Positions 34,801-46,947 of a stretch of DNA of 64,000 nucleotides are shown here, one piece after another. The position numbers were made by a program, and so were the translations under genes. The notes beneath the pieces are model-generated. The model was not told the DNA's origin, made no database searches, and saw nothing but the letters and a program-made list of their open reading frames with translations. The DNA comes from Diphasiastrum complanatum (Eukaryota > Streptophyta > Lycopodiopsida > Lycopodiales > Lycopodiaceae), in assembly GCA_029204225.1 (NCBI GenBank), contig CM055113.1:23730357-23794356 (forward strand), given 5' to 3'. How positions within the stretch are numbered: the first letter of the stretch is position 1; each line of letters starts with the position of its first letter.

Positions 34801-37800
34801 TGGTGTCTAGTATAGTAGCATAGAAAATACATAAAACTACCTTGTGTACCATTCCATAGCATATAAATAATAATACTAAAATGTAGAGAATGGCCGTACC
34901 ATGTGATATGAGCCCATATGCAATGTCGTTCCGTAAGTGTTATTAGAAGTAAGACTACTAGAAATGAAAAATGCACATAGAAGACCAAAATACCACATGA
35001 CATCAATAGAGAACCTATTGTGAGAAGCCACAACAAACTTGTCAATTGATCTAGCAATTTGAGCAAATATATCCCCAACAAAGATGTATCTACCAATAGT
35101 GTCACAATGAAAAAGCAACATACCTGAAAAAATCCCTAAGCCATAACCACACTTTGGAAATAAATGATATTATTCAATAGATTGTAATGCTAGGGTTACA
35201 AAGGAAGTCATAGATTTTGATATCAACGAAGTATAAAAGATCATAAATGACAATCAAATAACAGTCTCCCACAAAGAATGGAAAATGACATCTCATATGA
35301 TCAATGGTTGAAGCCTTATATTCAACCACAATGAGTTCTCCTCCATAAAGAGCTCAAGTATTAACAATATCAAAAGCTGAATAATAAATGTCCCTAGTCC
35401 CTAGTTCGCTGGTGCGTAAGCTTTGAAGTCCTTCAAAACTTGGTGAGGCTACGTTCGTGTGTTGTCCAGTCTTTGACCTTCAAGATCTCATGTAATTTTT
35501 GCTGTTCACCCACTTCTAGGCTTCATTTCTTGATATACCTCTGTACAGGGAAATAGCATCTATACGGGGCCAATTCTCAGTGAATTTCTTGGTAGCTAAG
35601 ATTAAGGAAATGTTTCAAAGGGAAAAAGGAATTGACTACTGCTAAAGAGGGCTACAACCAGCTCTTAGAGAAATTTGTGATGGGTTCGAACCTGCTCTTG
35701 ATAAGGGGCTTTGTTCTCACAATCACGAGTCGAATCAAATCAAGTGGATTCACATCACAATTCAAATCAAGTCCAATCTATTACAAAATGATTTGAAGCA
35801 AATCTTGGTTTCAAGTCTAGGAATAAAAAGTCGAAACAATAATAATAATAAAATTCTACAACACTTGCCTGAGTTGTGGGCTAAAGGGCTGAAGCTCATG
35901 ACTACCAATGCAAGCTAGAGAAACAAAAGCACGAAATAGTGTGAGGGAGGGGGAGAGGGGAGAGAGGCCTGGTTGATGGATAGAATGACAACCGAGTATG
36001 ATCAGCTAGCACTGGCAATTGGTGATGGTTGTAGAGCAACAATTATAGTTTCCACGAATCGCGGTTTGAACCTCGGACCGCTCTTTGGAACGAATGAATC
36101 AATCTGAGCCAATTCAAACCGGATTTTGGTTCAAACCAGGGACCCGATTCGTTTCTGATTGCTAGTTTTGATATTATATTGTTATTTAAATCATTATTGT
36201 GAAGTTTTTATCACTTTTGGTCCGCTAATGATTCATGAAGTTGAAGTTTGGCATTTTCCACAAAGAGAGAGCCTATTTAGTCACTAGTTACTAGTATAAT
36301 GTATCTCCTATCATCATTCATGTTTGTTTAATTGCATCATAAGTGTTTGCTTGCAGCTCTAATTGCTCAATGCTACCAGAGGTCACCAAACTACCAGTCG
36401 TACAGACTCTCAAGTTTCAACAAACATGTAGACAGATCAATGCACGTGTCACGAACACAATAGTTACTAGTAGTAGTATATAAAGTGCTATAAATAGCAT
36501 TCAAAACCTATTTTTATAAGAATAGAGGACTTGCTACTAACAAATCGAATCAGTTGGAAACTATAGCAAAGATGGTGTCGAGGAGTGGCGATAAAGACTA
36601 CGAGAAGTAGCAATGGGAGATGGAGGTTGCAAGAGCAACAATGGAGGCCAAGAGCAAGAGCTTGGGGAATAGACGCTCGACAGGTGGCAATGGGGATGGA
36701 AGTTGGAGAAAGAGAAAGAAAGAAAGCTTTACTAATGTCGTCTATGCCAAAAGGCATATAAGACAAAGTAATACATGCCAAGTGTGTGTAACAACTAAGG
36801 GAACGTAATACGTCTTTAAATAGCGAGAGAAAACATAAAGTCTAAAAGCTGATATGAAAATGAAACATCATCTCTATAAAAAGTATGGTGCAAGGACTGT
36901 GTGTAGCCAATGATATACAAGCACTCTCAGCAGCTTCAAGGGGCTATGATATAAGTATTTGAATGAATTAGAGGAGCCAGTGTGGTAGAAACGCATTGAT
37001 GAGGACTATATCTCCGACTCTCGTGCCGACTGGCATGGGTTCTCCAGATAGGAGCCCTCATGGATCTGGAAGCTCTAGTAGCAGGCAGATGGTGTACTAT
37101 ACAGTCTTTGATCACAATGTTGATCTCTCATAGGTATAAGAATATCCTCATCAACTAATTCTGAGTTTGTCCAATCTCTCCTCCTAAAAAATGAAGTTGT
37201 AATCTGATGAGAGAGAGAGAGAGAGGTTCTAAGTGCGTGAGCAAGGATGCACATGAGTGTGTTGTGAGCCTCGTGAAGCTACTTAAAAGCAAGCCTTGAA
37301 ACTTAATATTCTCCCCAGACTTCTTTATGGACCTTTTTATGAGTCATAATCTCCTTTTGACAATCTCTAAAGAAGTTCAAGATTCATAATCTGTGGATGT
37401 GTCACTTTCAAAGGTCATAATCTTCGTTTTATTGTCTCGTCTTTAAAATAGTTTTAGAAAAATAGGGCAAGGAGGAACGAGTTCACTGATCTTGGCTGTG
37501 CAAGCACCGCAGACCCTAAATTCCTAAGGAACTGCAATCTTTGCAACATTTACTGCTCTTGAAATATGCACACAACAATCCCATGCTGATCTCTTACTGA
37601 AATGAGCACATCTGTGAAAAGGTTCAGAGAGAATATGTACGCTAATTAAAGTTCTAAATAGTAGGCAAACGTCAAGTCATTACCAAATTCAAACACTCCG
37701 GACAGCTGTTGCTGCTGCAAGCAAGAGTTGATGGCACGCCACAATCAGCTGAGGCATCCATACCCTTCGAGCAATTCTGAGTGCTATTATTATCGGGCTT

Positions 37801-38193
37801 CAATACACCGTTTTCAGCCTCAATAATCACCTGTCCTACAGGTAATTTTAGGAAATTTGAATCACCAAATCCCTCTGCGGGTATATCAAGGCTGCTAATA
37901 ATAGTATGATCATTCTCATTGTCGATTATCTGATTCATCCCAGCAAGATTTTCACTGAGTCTGTCGTCAACTACATTTTCCTCTAAAGAGCTACCATCCT
38001 CATCCTCATCCTCGCACCTCTCATGGCCTAAGACCTTCATGCTTCTGTCAGTTCCAAAGTTGTCTTGGACAGTATTTGACTCCTCTGTGGCTGAATCGTC
38101 TTCCCTACAAACAAAATGGCTCTCCTCGAGAATGTACAAACTCTGCTCGTTGCCACTTCCGCTTCCTGTACTTTCTTCAGTAATCAACTCCAT
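31869..38193 (-). CDS. CFS1: FYVE plus SYLF domain protein, CFS1-like (five exons, 700 aa)
   Basis: Exons on the minus strand: 38193-37684, 34203-33205, 33043-32843, 32666-32471 and 32065-31869 (stop). All junctions are GT/AG and phases match, giving 2103 nt, 701 codons, no internal stop. Residues 1-170 are acidic and unrecognised. A FYVE finger lies at about 382-443 (EWIPDS as the WxxD motif, RHHCRFCG, QRVCDTC, all four Cys/His pairs), so it should bind PI3P on endosomes. A SYLF domain fills about 500-700 (PEKSIPEAVLRGARGLA, KIGTGLVVARR, GGELTDFIIVLR, GAFIGCSLE). This architecture is that of Arabidopsis CFS1 and CFS2, known to act at endosomes and in autophagosome maturation. Exon 1 is joined on phase and on its leader, not homology; Arabidopsis relatives are about 500 aa. 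Intron 1 is 3.5 kb. Confidence 0.88.
34204..37683 (-). other. Intron 1 of the FYVE/SYLF gene
   Basis: Bounded by donor GTAATG and acceptor GTGGTTCAG. It contains no recognised transposon protein. A 36.05-36.14 kb zone holds GAATCGCGGTTTGAACC and TTCAAACCGG/GGTTCAAACC repeats resembling ends of a small DNA element. A short GA run lies at 37.21 kb. Confidence 0.7.
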
Positions 38194-39490
38194 TTCCGAA
38201 CCCCGTAACTCAGATTATAGGCTCCAAATTTGAATTTTCTTCATTCATGTAAGCTAAATTCACTCCGCAGTCAGCATCTCTTTATTCCGGTATAGAGAAA
38301 TATCCTTAACCATATTCTCCTCGTAATGGACCACGCCGCAATAGTTATGAGAGAGCCATGGCAGCTTACATTGAATTAGCAGCGTCACCAAGGGGCCAAA
38401 ATCTCCAAACACTGATGCTATCATTTGTTGACATAAATAAGTGGTTGGTGTAAAGTGCTTGAATTCTTCCGCCTGCATAAATGCAAAAATATCAGACAAA
38501 TGTTCAAAAGATTGGAATTATGCTGAAATCATATGATTTTTGAAAGAAGCCTACCGACTTAACCACAGCCTTTTGCATATAGAAAATATAGCAGCTCCCT
38601 TAAACTAATCAACCACGCGCAAAACTCACACTACTAACACCTGTCCAACAAAACACAAGATTCTGGATCCAAATGAGATTTTCAAGCCTAGGGTTGCTCA
38701 AGCGGCTTCAAAAGATGACCTCCGGATCCATCTAGACAGAATAGCATGCGATACGCAATGTACATCATCTCTACGAGAGGATGATAAGAATCACCAATCC
38801 GAGGAAGAGATTTACTAGGCCTCAAATTCTGATCTACTAGAACCAGAAAAAGATCCCAGCCTCCCTGTTGACTGCATATGGCATCATCACTGCTAATTTT
38901 GCGACAGAAAATTGATTGCCTCATAAATTTTAGCTGCTGAAGCACGAAATTTATCAAGTTTCAACAAATCGAGACTTGGAAAACAAAACATGATGAAGTC
39001 CCAGGTTCCATGTTGAATCCATATGGCATCATAAGTGCTAATTTTGGAAAAGCAAATTGATTACCTCACAACTTTCCGCTGCAGGCACGATCTTTATCAA
39101 GATTCAACAAATTAAGACCTGAAAAACAAAACATCGTAGTCATATAAAGTTCCAGCTTCCACACGGCACCATAAGTGCTGATTTGGGAGAAGAAGATCGA
39201 TTGCCTCACAAAGTTTAGCTGCATCAAGTTTCAACAAATGAAGACGTGAAAAACACAGCATTCTATTCATCTGAAATCCCGTTTCATGACAGATCCATCA
39301 ACGAAAACACCAATCTCGTCACACAAAATCCAATTCCGCCATCGAATTCTGCTGCTAAAGACGATCGATCCATGTAATGCAGAATCGGCATCCAAACCCT
39401 TGTTTATTGGCATTGACGAAGAACATGAATAAATGAAGGAACGAATGAAAGGGCGAGCAAGTCTGAAACCCTAAAGGCAGGTGCGGCCAA
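38194..39490 (-). promoter_or_regulatory. Probable spliced 5' leader and promoter of the FYVE/SYLF gene
   Basis: On the minus strand an acceptor (TTTGCATTTATGCAG) sits at about 38.47 kb, leading without an in-frame ATG link into the exon with the start at 38193. Farther upstream, near 39.47-39.49 kb, TTTAGGGTTT (a telo-box) follows an ATTGG (reverse CCAAT) motif. A first untranslated exon near 39.3-39.45 kb is therefore likely. The transcription start itself was not determined. Confidence 0.4.
38852..39264. repeat. Three degenerate tandem repeats of about 117-150 bp
   Basis: Units begin at 38852, 38997 and 39148. Each runs through the same landmarks: CCCAG/TCCAG plus CTTCC-like, GGCATCATAAGTGCTAATTT or a variant, GATTGCCTCACAA-like, TTTAGCTGC-like, ATCAAGTTTCAACAAAT-like, then GA(A)GAC-TGAAAAACAAAACAT. 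The third unit is shorter. They lie in the presumed leader intron of the FYVE/SYLF gene. Confidence 0.85.
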
Positions 39491-39499
39491 TGAAAGAAG

Positions 39500-42400
39500 G
39501 CCACCTGTCTTTGTGTTTTGTGAGTTGGGGGCGCGCCTTTTGGGTTGTGATCATCCCTCGTGGGTACTAGTGAGAGGTGGCACCAATTCCCTGAGGGCAT
39601 TGGCACCACTTTGGCGAGCACCAGACATTTTCGCAAGGCACAAGCGTCATTTTACCATGGGCACTAGAACCACTCCCCCGAGCGAGCACCAACATACATA
39701 TGAGACAGCTGTTCAGTTTCCAATTATATGAGTTATTGAAGAGAGCAAGGGTGGTGGGTTTGCTTATGTTTGCTTATGGGATCATCTTTTTGGCTGTCGG
39801 GGTAGCAAAAAAACAAAAGGAAAAAAAACCATGTGCCTATGAGCTCACCAAGGCTAAAAGGCCAAGCGCTTGTAAGATACGATCCCAACGGGGTGCCCAT
39901 TGCCAAGGCTCAGAAAATGACAACAACAAATATAGATAGCACAATATCGGTTGTTGTGCTTGTGTGAAACCACCCCAACAAGTCCCTATATTAGTATGAC
40001 CATTCGTTCATTAGAAAGATAAGGTTCTCCCACCCTTTCATACTTAACTTGAATTGTCATCATGTGACACATGAGGGGGCATGGCCCTTTGTCACCTAGG
40101 GGCAAATGAAAGTTATTTTTTGAACCTAAGGACCTTGCCTAGTATGTCATGGTGTAAGGGGCAACTAAATAAAAATGGATCAAGAATTCAAGCTAAACAA
40201 TCATGTGTGATTGTTGCCCATCTTTTTGTCGGAAATGGAGGTGTAGCTCAGATCAGTGAGTATCGGGAGCGATTCATTGATAATTGTCCAGAATCAAAAT
40301 TTGGATCAAACTAGATCGCACTAGTACTGACTACTCAAGTTACTTGCTATGTCCTATATTAGATAGTCGTCGTTGTAAACATTAAATCTATGTACAAGGT
40401 TGACGAACTGTCAACGTCGTCCTTCTGAATACGACATGGGTCAGAACGGTTGACAATATCATAATAGCATGTGGGTTGATATCGATGTTGGGTAAAAATC
40501 AGTGATGGGTCGATATCAATGTTGGGTCGAATTGCCTCCAGGTCGAAGTAGCTGTCAGGGTCGAAATATGTATAGGGTCAAACTCAGTTGAGGGTCGAAA
40601 TATAATACATTCAATTCGTCCATCGACCACAAAATATATATTTTGATTCAAAAATGGATTTTGATCTTCCGAGTATAACTTTAATTTTTCTGGATTTTCA
40701 TCTAAGTATATATAGATTATTCAGGATGCTCATTACTGAATGGATTTAGATCTGAGTATTAAAATCCAACACTTCTCATTTGTGAAGGCTTAAAAAATGG
40801 GTGGCAAGAGAAAGGGCCAAGCAAATGGAGTTGCCACTAGTGTGAAGACACCCTTAGTTGCCCATACATAGCCAAGGGCGCCTACCACCTCATGTGCCAA
40901 ATGGTGGCTATTAAACTCCAAGTAAGTTTGTTTATCAATATTATCAACTCATGGGATTACAAAGAAATGAACTTGGGAGTGGGAGGATTGAATTTTAGAT
41001 AAGGAACTTTTTAGGCAATCAAGTGTGAAACAACTCTTAGACTAGCGTCAATTTTGAATAGTTCGCCCCTTTCACTTACCACACATTTTTGTGCCTTGGC
41101 AAGTGAGATATGGATAACATCGTTCATATGGACATTGATAGATGTCAATGGCCACGACACCCTTATTGGACCATTTGAATTTATGTTATGTCGTTGGTTT
41201 ATTTTTCTCAACCTGCCACACAAGGTCCTCACATACAAATTCCCACTTTGAGTTGCCCTTGTGTGCAGCAAGGACCCCTACCACCTCACCTGCCACATGG
41301 TGGCAACTCAAGCTCATTTCAAAAGATAGATAGGAAGGCTAGTTTCACACATCAAAGAACCAACAACAACTCAAGGACACTCATAAGATCAGACAACAAT
41401 GTGGAAGTGCAAAAAAGTGAATTCATTAAACTCTAATTTGCATTGTATATAAGGTTGTTATATCATATTTTCCAATCTTGAAAGAGAAATCTAACCTAAC
41501 TATGAGCTACCATATCTCTCAAATTTTCAAAGACATTATTTTCACTATTGTAAACATAACCCTGTCACTATCTTTCCAATATCATTCATCATTGCATTCA
41601 AACTTGCATCCATGTCATTATTGCTTCATGGATCCATCATTTTTTATAAATAATCATGAAATACATAATTAGTGGATGTCGAAAATCACATAAATGCCAA
41701 TTTTAGCAATTTAGACCATATATGATGGAACTCGAGTTTCGGCCACTCCCTCTCATGTGGATAAGGCTTCTAGAAGATTCCCCAAATTTGACAAGACATT
41801 TAGTCGTGTGGTGATTTGTGCATACTTCTAGATGAGATCTACACCATTCATTACATCTATGGTTACAATTGTTAGAAAGAAATGATAGTTTGGATGTGGT
41901 CTACATTCATGGATCTTGATTGACTTAATTCGGACCTGGACAATTAAACTTTGTATTCAATCCATTTGTTAGTAAGCTCTAGAAAAGTACTCTTTAAGTC
42001 ATAAACATGAAAGGTGGTTTGCACATTTCTTTTTGTATGCAGTAAGCTAGTATGGAGATAGGATTGGATCTCTTGATCAAAGTTGCTCTTCTTCATATTT
42101 GACCTGATTTTTATGTTTGTTATGTATGCCAAAGGTCTATTTGTATCTATCATGTGTGGTTTTAAGTTTATTTTGAATGTCATACGTGATTGTTTGCTAC
42201 ATTGTCACAATATTTGAATTCTACTTTCTAGCTTTGGATGCATGTTGTAATCAATCATATATGTAGCCAATTTTGGATAAAAACATCGTATCAAAGCTTT
42301 GTTTAGGCTATTACAAGATTTTTCTTTGGGACATTTTTTGGGGGTGTATACAAATGTACATTATTGGAATCCAAGTAGAGGTTGATTTTGCACATATTAA

Positions 42401-43078
42401 GATTTTTTGCAGCTTTCATCGCCTATAGAAGGAGTATGTGTAAGAAATTTTTGGTCATCTTATTCTCTTATATTTGATATGTTTATTGTGCTATTGTAGT
42501 CACCCATGCAAAGTGGGTGTTGGTCCCTTTCCGTGCCTCCTTAATCGTAGTGATCAAGAGGTCAAGGTTAGGGTTTGGATCTCCAACCGGGTGAGTTGTC
42601 GTGTAGTACGGGCTTTGATCCAATGGGGAGAGGGTTAAGCTACAAATCTAAATGGGAACTAAGCCTGCCAAGGGTGTCAATCTTGGCATATGATCTGATG
42701 GTGGAATGGCTCAGTTTGGGAATAGGGTGCTTGACACTCTCCTTGACTCTTTTTAGGGTTTTGAGATGTGAAAATCCTCTTCTTGGATCTTGGCTTTTCT
42801 TGGGCTGTTTAGGCTCTTTGAGCTCTAAACTTTCTCCTCTTGAGGCTTAGCTTCTCAAGGGAAGGGAATAGCGGACGTAAACTAACTAATAGATCATATT
42901 GATCTCTCATGAAGGTTTCTAACTCCTATTTTACTATTGTGTGTTTTTGTGGATTAGGAGGATGAAAGCTTGTGCTAATGATATTCTTTATTGTGATAGC
43001 ATGATTAGGAAACACATACAAGCATTCATCATTCCACAACCAAACCTACAATGGCAAAAGGTAGGAGGAGGAGGCTTT

Positions 43079-43134
<56 letters not shown>

Positions 43135-43670
43135 TGCAATTGAAAAGTGAATACAAAATGGTGTCACATCCCTACTTATAGACAAAGTTAGGGTTAGGGT
43201 TTTTTATTCATCCAAAAATGTGCCATGATAACTTGACTATCATAAAAGTTTAAAAACCAAAAAGCATTTTAGAACTACTTGGGTCCTTTCACATTCTAGC
43301 CCATCGGTGTTTTAGATCTATCTCTACTTCTCACACCTTTGGATTACGAGTACAATGCACCATTTGAGAGTGTCTAACATTATATTACTGATAGATCTAA
43401 TCCTTATGCTGACTCGGCCATGTTTTTATTCCCATTGCCGAAAATCTGTTGGAGAGACGTTGGGCTTTGTTTTTGTTTGTCGACCGATCTGCAATCTCGT
43501 TGACCTTCTGATACTGGCTTTCCCCGTGAATCTGGATTCTGGAACTCCTTTTGGTTGTTCGTCAACGTTCCTTGGCGTAGTTGCTGTCTATTCTTTGTTT
43601 ATCCTGGACAATCAGCCACAGCTTGATCTTCATTTTTTCACTTCTCTAATAACCAATTTACGAGCTGGAA
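39500..43670. other. Intergenic stretch without a recognised gene
   Basis: Open frames here show no domain features. A GGGTCGA-rich part lies at 40.43-40.61 kb. Two copies of a TACCACCTCAxxTGCCAxATGGTGG word occur at 40.89 and 41.28 kb. A CT microsatellite lies at 43.08 kb. The DNA from 43.2 to 43.67 kb probably holds the promoter and first exon of the GST-like gene, not resolved. Confidence 0.45.
43081..43132. repeat. (CT)n microsatellite
   Basis: About 50 bp of uninterrupted CT. Confidence 0.95.
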
Positions 43671-44284
43671 TTAGGCCGCTGATGCTGAATGTTTGAATGT
43701 TTTGCATGGTATTGCTGTTGTAACGACGTTACCTCCAGCTCCATCTCACTACTGCGAGAAGGTACAATGCTTCCTTACTTGTGCTGCTTATCTACGTCAC
43801 CAAAAGTTAAACCTTTTCAATTAAACTGAGTGTAAGCTAGTGAAGAGTTAATAGCATTTTTTTGCAGACAAGATGGGCATTGGACCGGGCAGGAGTCCTT
43901 TATACAGAGGACAAACATCTCCCATTACTCCATAGGATCTATACCAGGTGCACCATTCCTTCATTTTCTTTAACTTTACAGTTTCATTGTGTGAAAGCTC
44001 ATGATCATGTACTCTCACTAGAACTGCCAGTTAGTTGCCGCAAGGTTCAGCCTAACAGAGTTTTATTGTCAGGAATTTGGGTGGAACAAGCGGTCCTAAG
44101 CTGATCATTGGAGACTCTGATGACCGAGTGATCCTTCAAGATTCCAATGACATTCTTCACTACGCTGACAAGAATGTCAACTAAGAAAATTGGTTGTATC
44201 CAGCCGAGGAAACGCTCCTGAATGATGTATCAGCTTGGTGTAAGTTACCTGAAAGTCCTGATTTTACAGAATGGCTTGAGACCC

Positions 44285-44825
44285 GCCACACATGAGGCTT
44301 TATGTACTCGCCATATGAGAGATGGCGGGCATGCATGTATCACAAGAGAACTTAGTCCCATATGCCTGGGCAGCAAATGATTACTTTATTCTATTTGATG
44401 GGTAGACCAATATTAAGCATGCGCCTATTATCCACATCTTGCTTTCGTGTCTGTTGAGCACTCTGTTTCTCAAGGGTATAGTTGTTTTCCAATCTAGCCT
44501 TGTTGAGTCCGAAGAGTTTATTTATAGGCATATATGTGTAGCAATCATTGAGGTGGGAGCGCAACATGTATTGCAAGTAGTCATTCAATGCCAGCAATTG
44601 TGCGACCATGGGTGAGCTTTTGGAGAGAGAATGCTATTTGATTTTGTGGACGCCGTGTGCAAGCACATTGCATCAATTTTTTGATGCATAACATAGGAGA
44701 CCTCCCTTGGGTTTTTATCATCCCATCCATTGCCATCTTTTGGGTCACATTTGTGGCCAAGAACAAGAGGGTCCTTGCCATGTTCAGGACATACAGCTCG
44801 CTAGATCTGAAGAAGCCATTCAAAG
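44285..44825 (+). pseudogene. hAT transposase fragment related to the 8.6-10.3 kb relic
   Basis: The nucleotide sequence parallels 8.76-9.28 kb: TCTCAAGGGTATAG versus TCTCAAGGGTGTGA, GTAGCAATCATTGAGGTGGG shared exactly, GGGTGAGCTTTTGGAGAGAG shared exactly. Translation needs many frame changes and contains several stops (for example in the DGWTD region). It starts within the intron just after GST exon three and breaks off near 44.82 kb, so it is a partial insertion more decayed than its partner. Confidence 0.85.
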
Positions 44826-45633
44826 TACATCATAAATGCACAAAATATGATAACAATATCAAATTTTGACAAATTGTTAAATGTCATGAAATTTGCAAGA
44901 ATATGGATGAAAATATAGGGTGTAACGTGCAACCACTTACTTTGATAGTGTGGGCTGCAAACTCCTATTTGGAGTGCGAATATGTTTTTCAAATTGCCTT
45001 ACCTCATCTTCGCACCATTTGTTTATCTCTAAATCACCATTGCTTATCCTCCTTTGATTATTATATTCCATTTTTGACACAATAAATTGCCTCTATTGCA
45101 AATACTTATAGAAAGTTTCTTTCTAAGCTGTAGGACAGATTTCTCTTTCGTGGTTGTCATTTAACGTCACCAACAAGAACCTTCTTCTCTCAATATTCAT
45201 CTTACCTAGTCTCAAAAATTTCTCAACATGGCCCCTTGCTAGGCCCATCCTTTGCATAAATAAAATCTTTAATTGAGTCTTTGACTTTGAGTAACCTTGA
45301 ACAACAAGGTTTATGTCTTGCTTTGATAACTTTGATTCTTCTTTAACCATATCGGAAAAACCTTTGGAGAACACACTTGTGTAATAGGAGAACACACTTG
45401 TGTAATAGTACAGAGGAAGGGCTCTTACTCTATTCAGCCCATATGAATGCACATGATTCTGGTTCAAATGTTAGACATATATATTGGTAGTCCTCCACAA
45501 TGAGCCCATTTACTATAGAGATAATTGCGAATACTACATAAGTCACATATAGAGTAATGGCTGCTAGAAAAAGATCAACCAAAGTAGCCCTTTGTCAAGC
45601 ATGGGTTGGAGGAGTGATTGAAAGGGAATGAAA

Positions 45634-45840
45634 AATGGATGTTTTATTTTGATGTCATATTGAAGATATGGCTTGGTAGGTACCATAAGAATATAATAGA
45701 ACAACTTGCTAATTGTAAAAAATAAAGTGAATGAGAGGAAATGAGAAATGGATGTTTTATTTTGGTATGTCATATTGAAGATATGGCTTGGTAGATATCA
45801 TAAGAATATAATAGACCTACTTGCTAATTGTAAAAATAGA
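45634..45840. repeat. Tandem duplication, 113-bp period
   Basis: AATGGATGTTTTATTTTG and TCATATTGAAGATATGGCTT and TTGCTAATTGTAAAAA occur in both units, at 45634 onward and 45747 onward. It lies in an intron of the GST-like gene. Confidence 0.92.
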
Positions 45841-46947
45841 AATAAAACTATGCATGAAAAGCTCGAAGATCATGATAGCCTTGTTAAAGTTCATCACAAG
45901 TCATTGTATATTCAAATATGCAAGAAGGGATGAATACTTAATCGATCTAGAGCAAAATGGAGACCAAGATACAGGCTTCAAGAACTACCATCAACCTCCA
46001 GAAGTTCCTAGGAGAGTTTTCAAAAGAAGAACTAATTCATAGAAAGATGTCCTTTAATAGGTAGGGTGTGTTTCCTACTTGAATTTGCGAAGAAACAAGA
46101 TGTAAATTTTTTGTACTTACGTTGGTGATACAAATCCTTTTCCATTTATAGGAAAAAGCCTTGTCCATTTATTAATCTTGTGTGCAAATCTTTGCAATTT
46201 TCAGGGGTATGACATGTAAAAAGTTGAATGCTTTTGAGTCCTTTTCATAATAGTGTGAAATTCGTTACTAGTATATTATTTCTGTGAAGTACTTGAGAGC
46301 TTTTTGAATGTAGATTATATAAAATATCAAGTTTCATGCAAGCTCCAATAATCAGGAATGCTATTGAGGAAGGATAACTTGTTGAGTTTGTTGCTATGTT
46401 GGGATGACCTGCAGTGACTAAACTTGATCAAAAGCTAGGTCCACATGTGCGACGTTGGGCATATTTCTATCTTTTATATCACAAGGACAGCTATCACATT
46501 CTGAGCAATGGTATGAGAATCTTCATGCTCATTATGTCTGTGGATAACTTCAGTTTTTTCTCGTCTTTCTCAAAATCTCGAGGGCTAAATATTATTTTCA
46601 ATGATATTTTTGAGGACATTCACAAAATTCAAAATATAAACTATGAATTCCAATGGTCAATGTAAGAGAGTCTTATTAAATCTAAGATTTTCATAAGAGC
46701 AAGGAAATTTTTGAAATGTTTGAGCTAACATCCTATGCTGCCAGAGAGGAGAGCCTACACTGACGGCAACCCCCAAAAAAAATCACACTTATTCAGATTG
46801 GATGCAGGCTGTTGAGAACCCTCAAGAAAATGGGGCCTTCAAAATCTCTTTTCAATCAATTTATATTAAATTCTGTATGTACAGGATTTCACGTTCTGTA
46901 TCTTTTGGTACAAAAAAGTACAGAACAGTGTTCTATGCCTTAGGTAC

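Noticed and set aside
37684..38193. Possibility that the acidic frame is an independent single-exon gene
   Set aside because: It lacks its own stop-proximal 3' context, ends at a good donor, and its phase fits the FYVE exon exactly. Joined use is likelier.
38260..38499. Minus-strand 79-codon frame just upstream of the FYVE/SYLF start
   Set aside because: It has an acceptor-like site inside, but no coding similarity. I treat it as probable 5' leader rather than a separate gene.
40245..40300. A tRNA- or SINE-like start (GGTGTAGCTCAGATCAGTGAG)
   Set aside because: It resembles an A box, but no B box (GGTTCGANTCC) follows at the right distance and no cloverleaf can be drawn.
42975..43205. Telomere-like GTTAGGGTTAGGGTTTT at 43.19 kb
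   Set aside because: Only two to three units; too short for an interstitial telomere array. It may at most be a telo-box.
45123..45467. Minus-strand 114-codon frame (LVVQGYSKSKTQLKI)
   Set aside because: No domain, splice context or relative recognised; it includes a duplicated 18-bp word. I could not support it as a gene.
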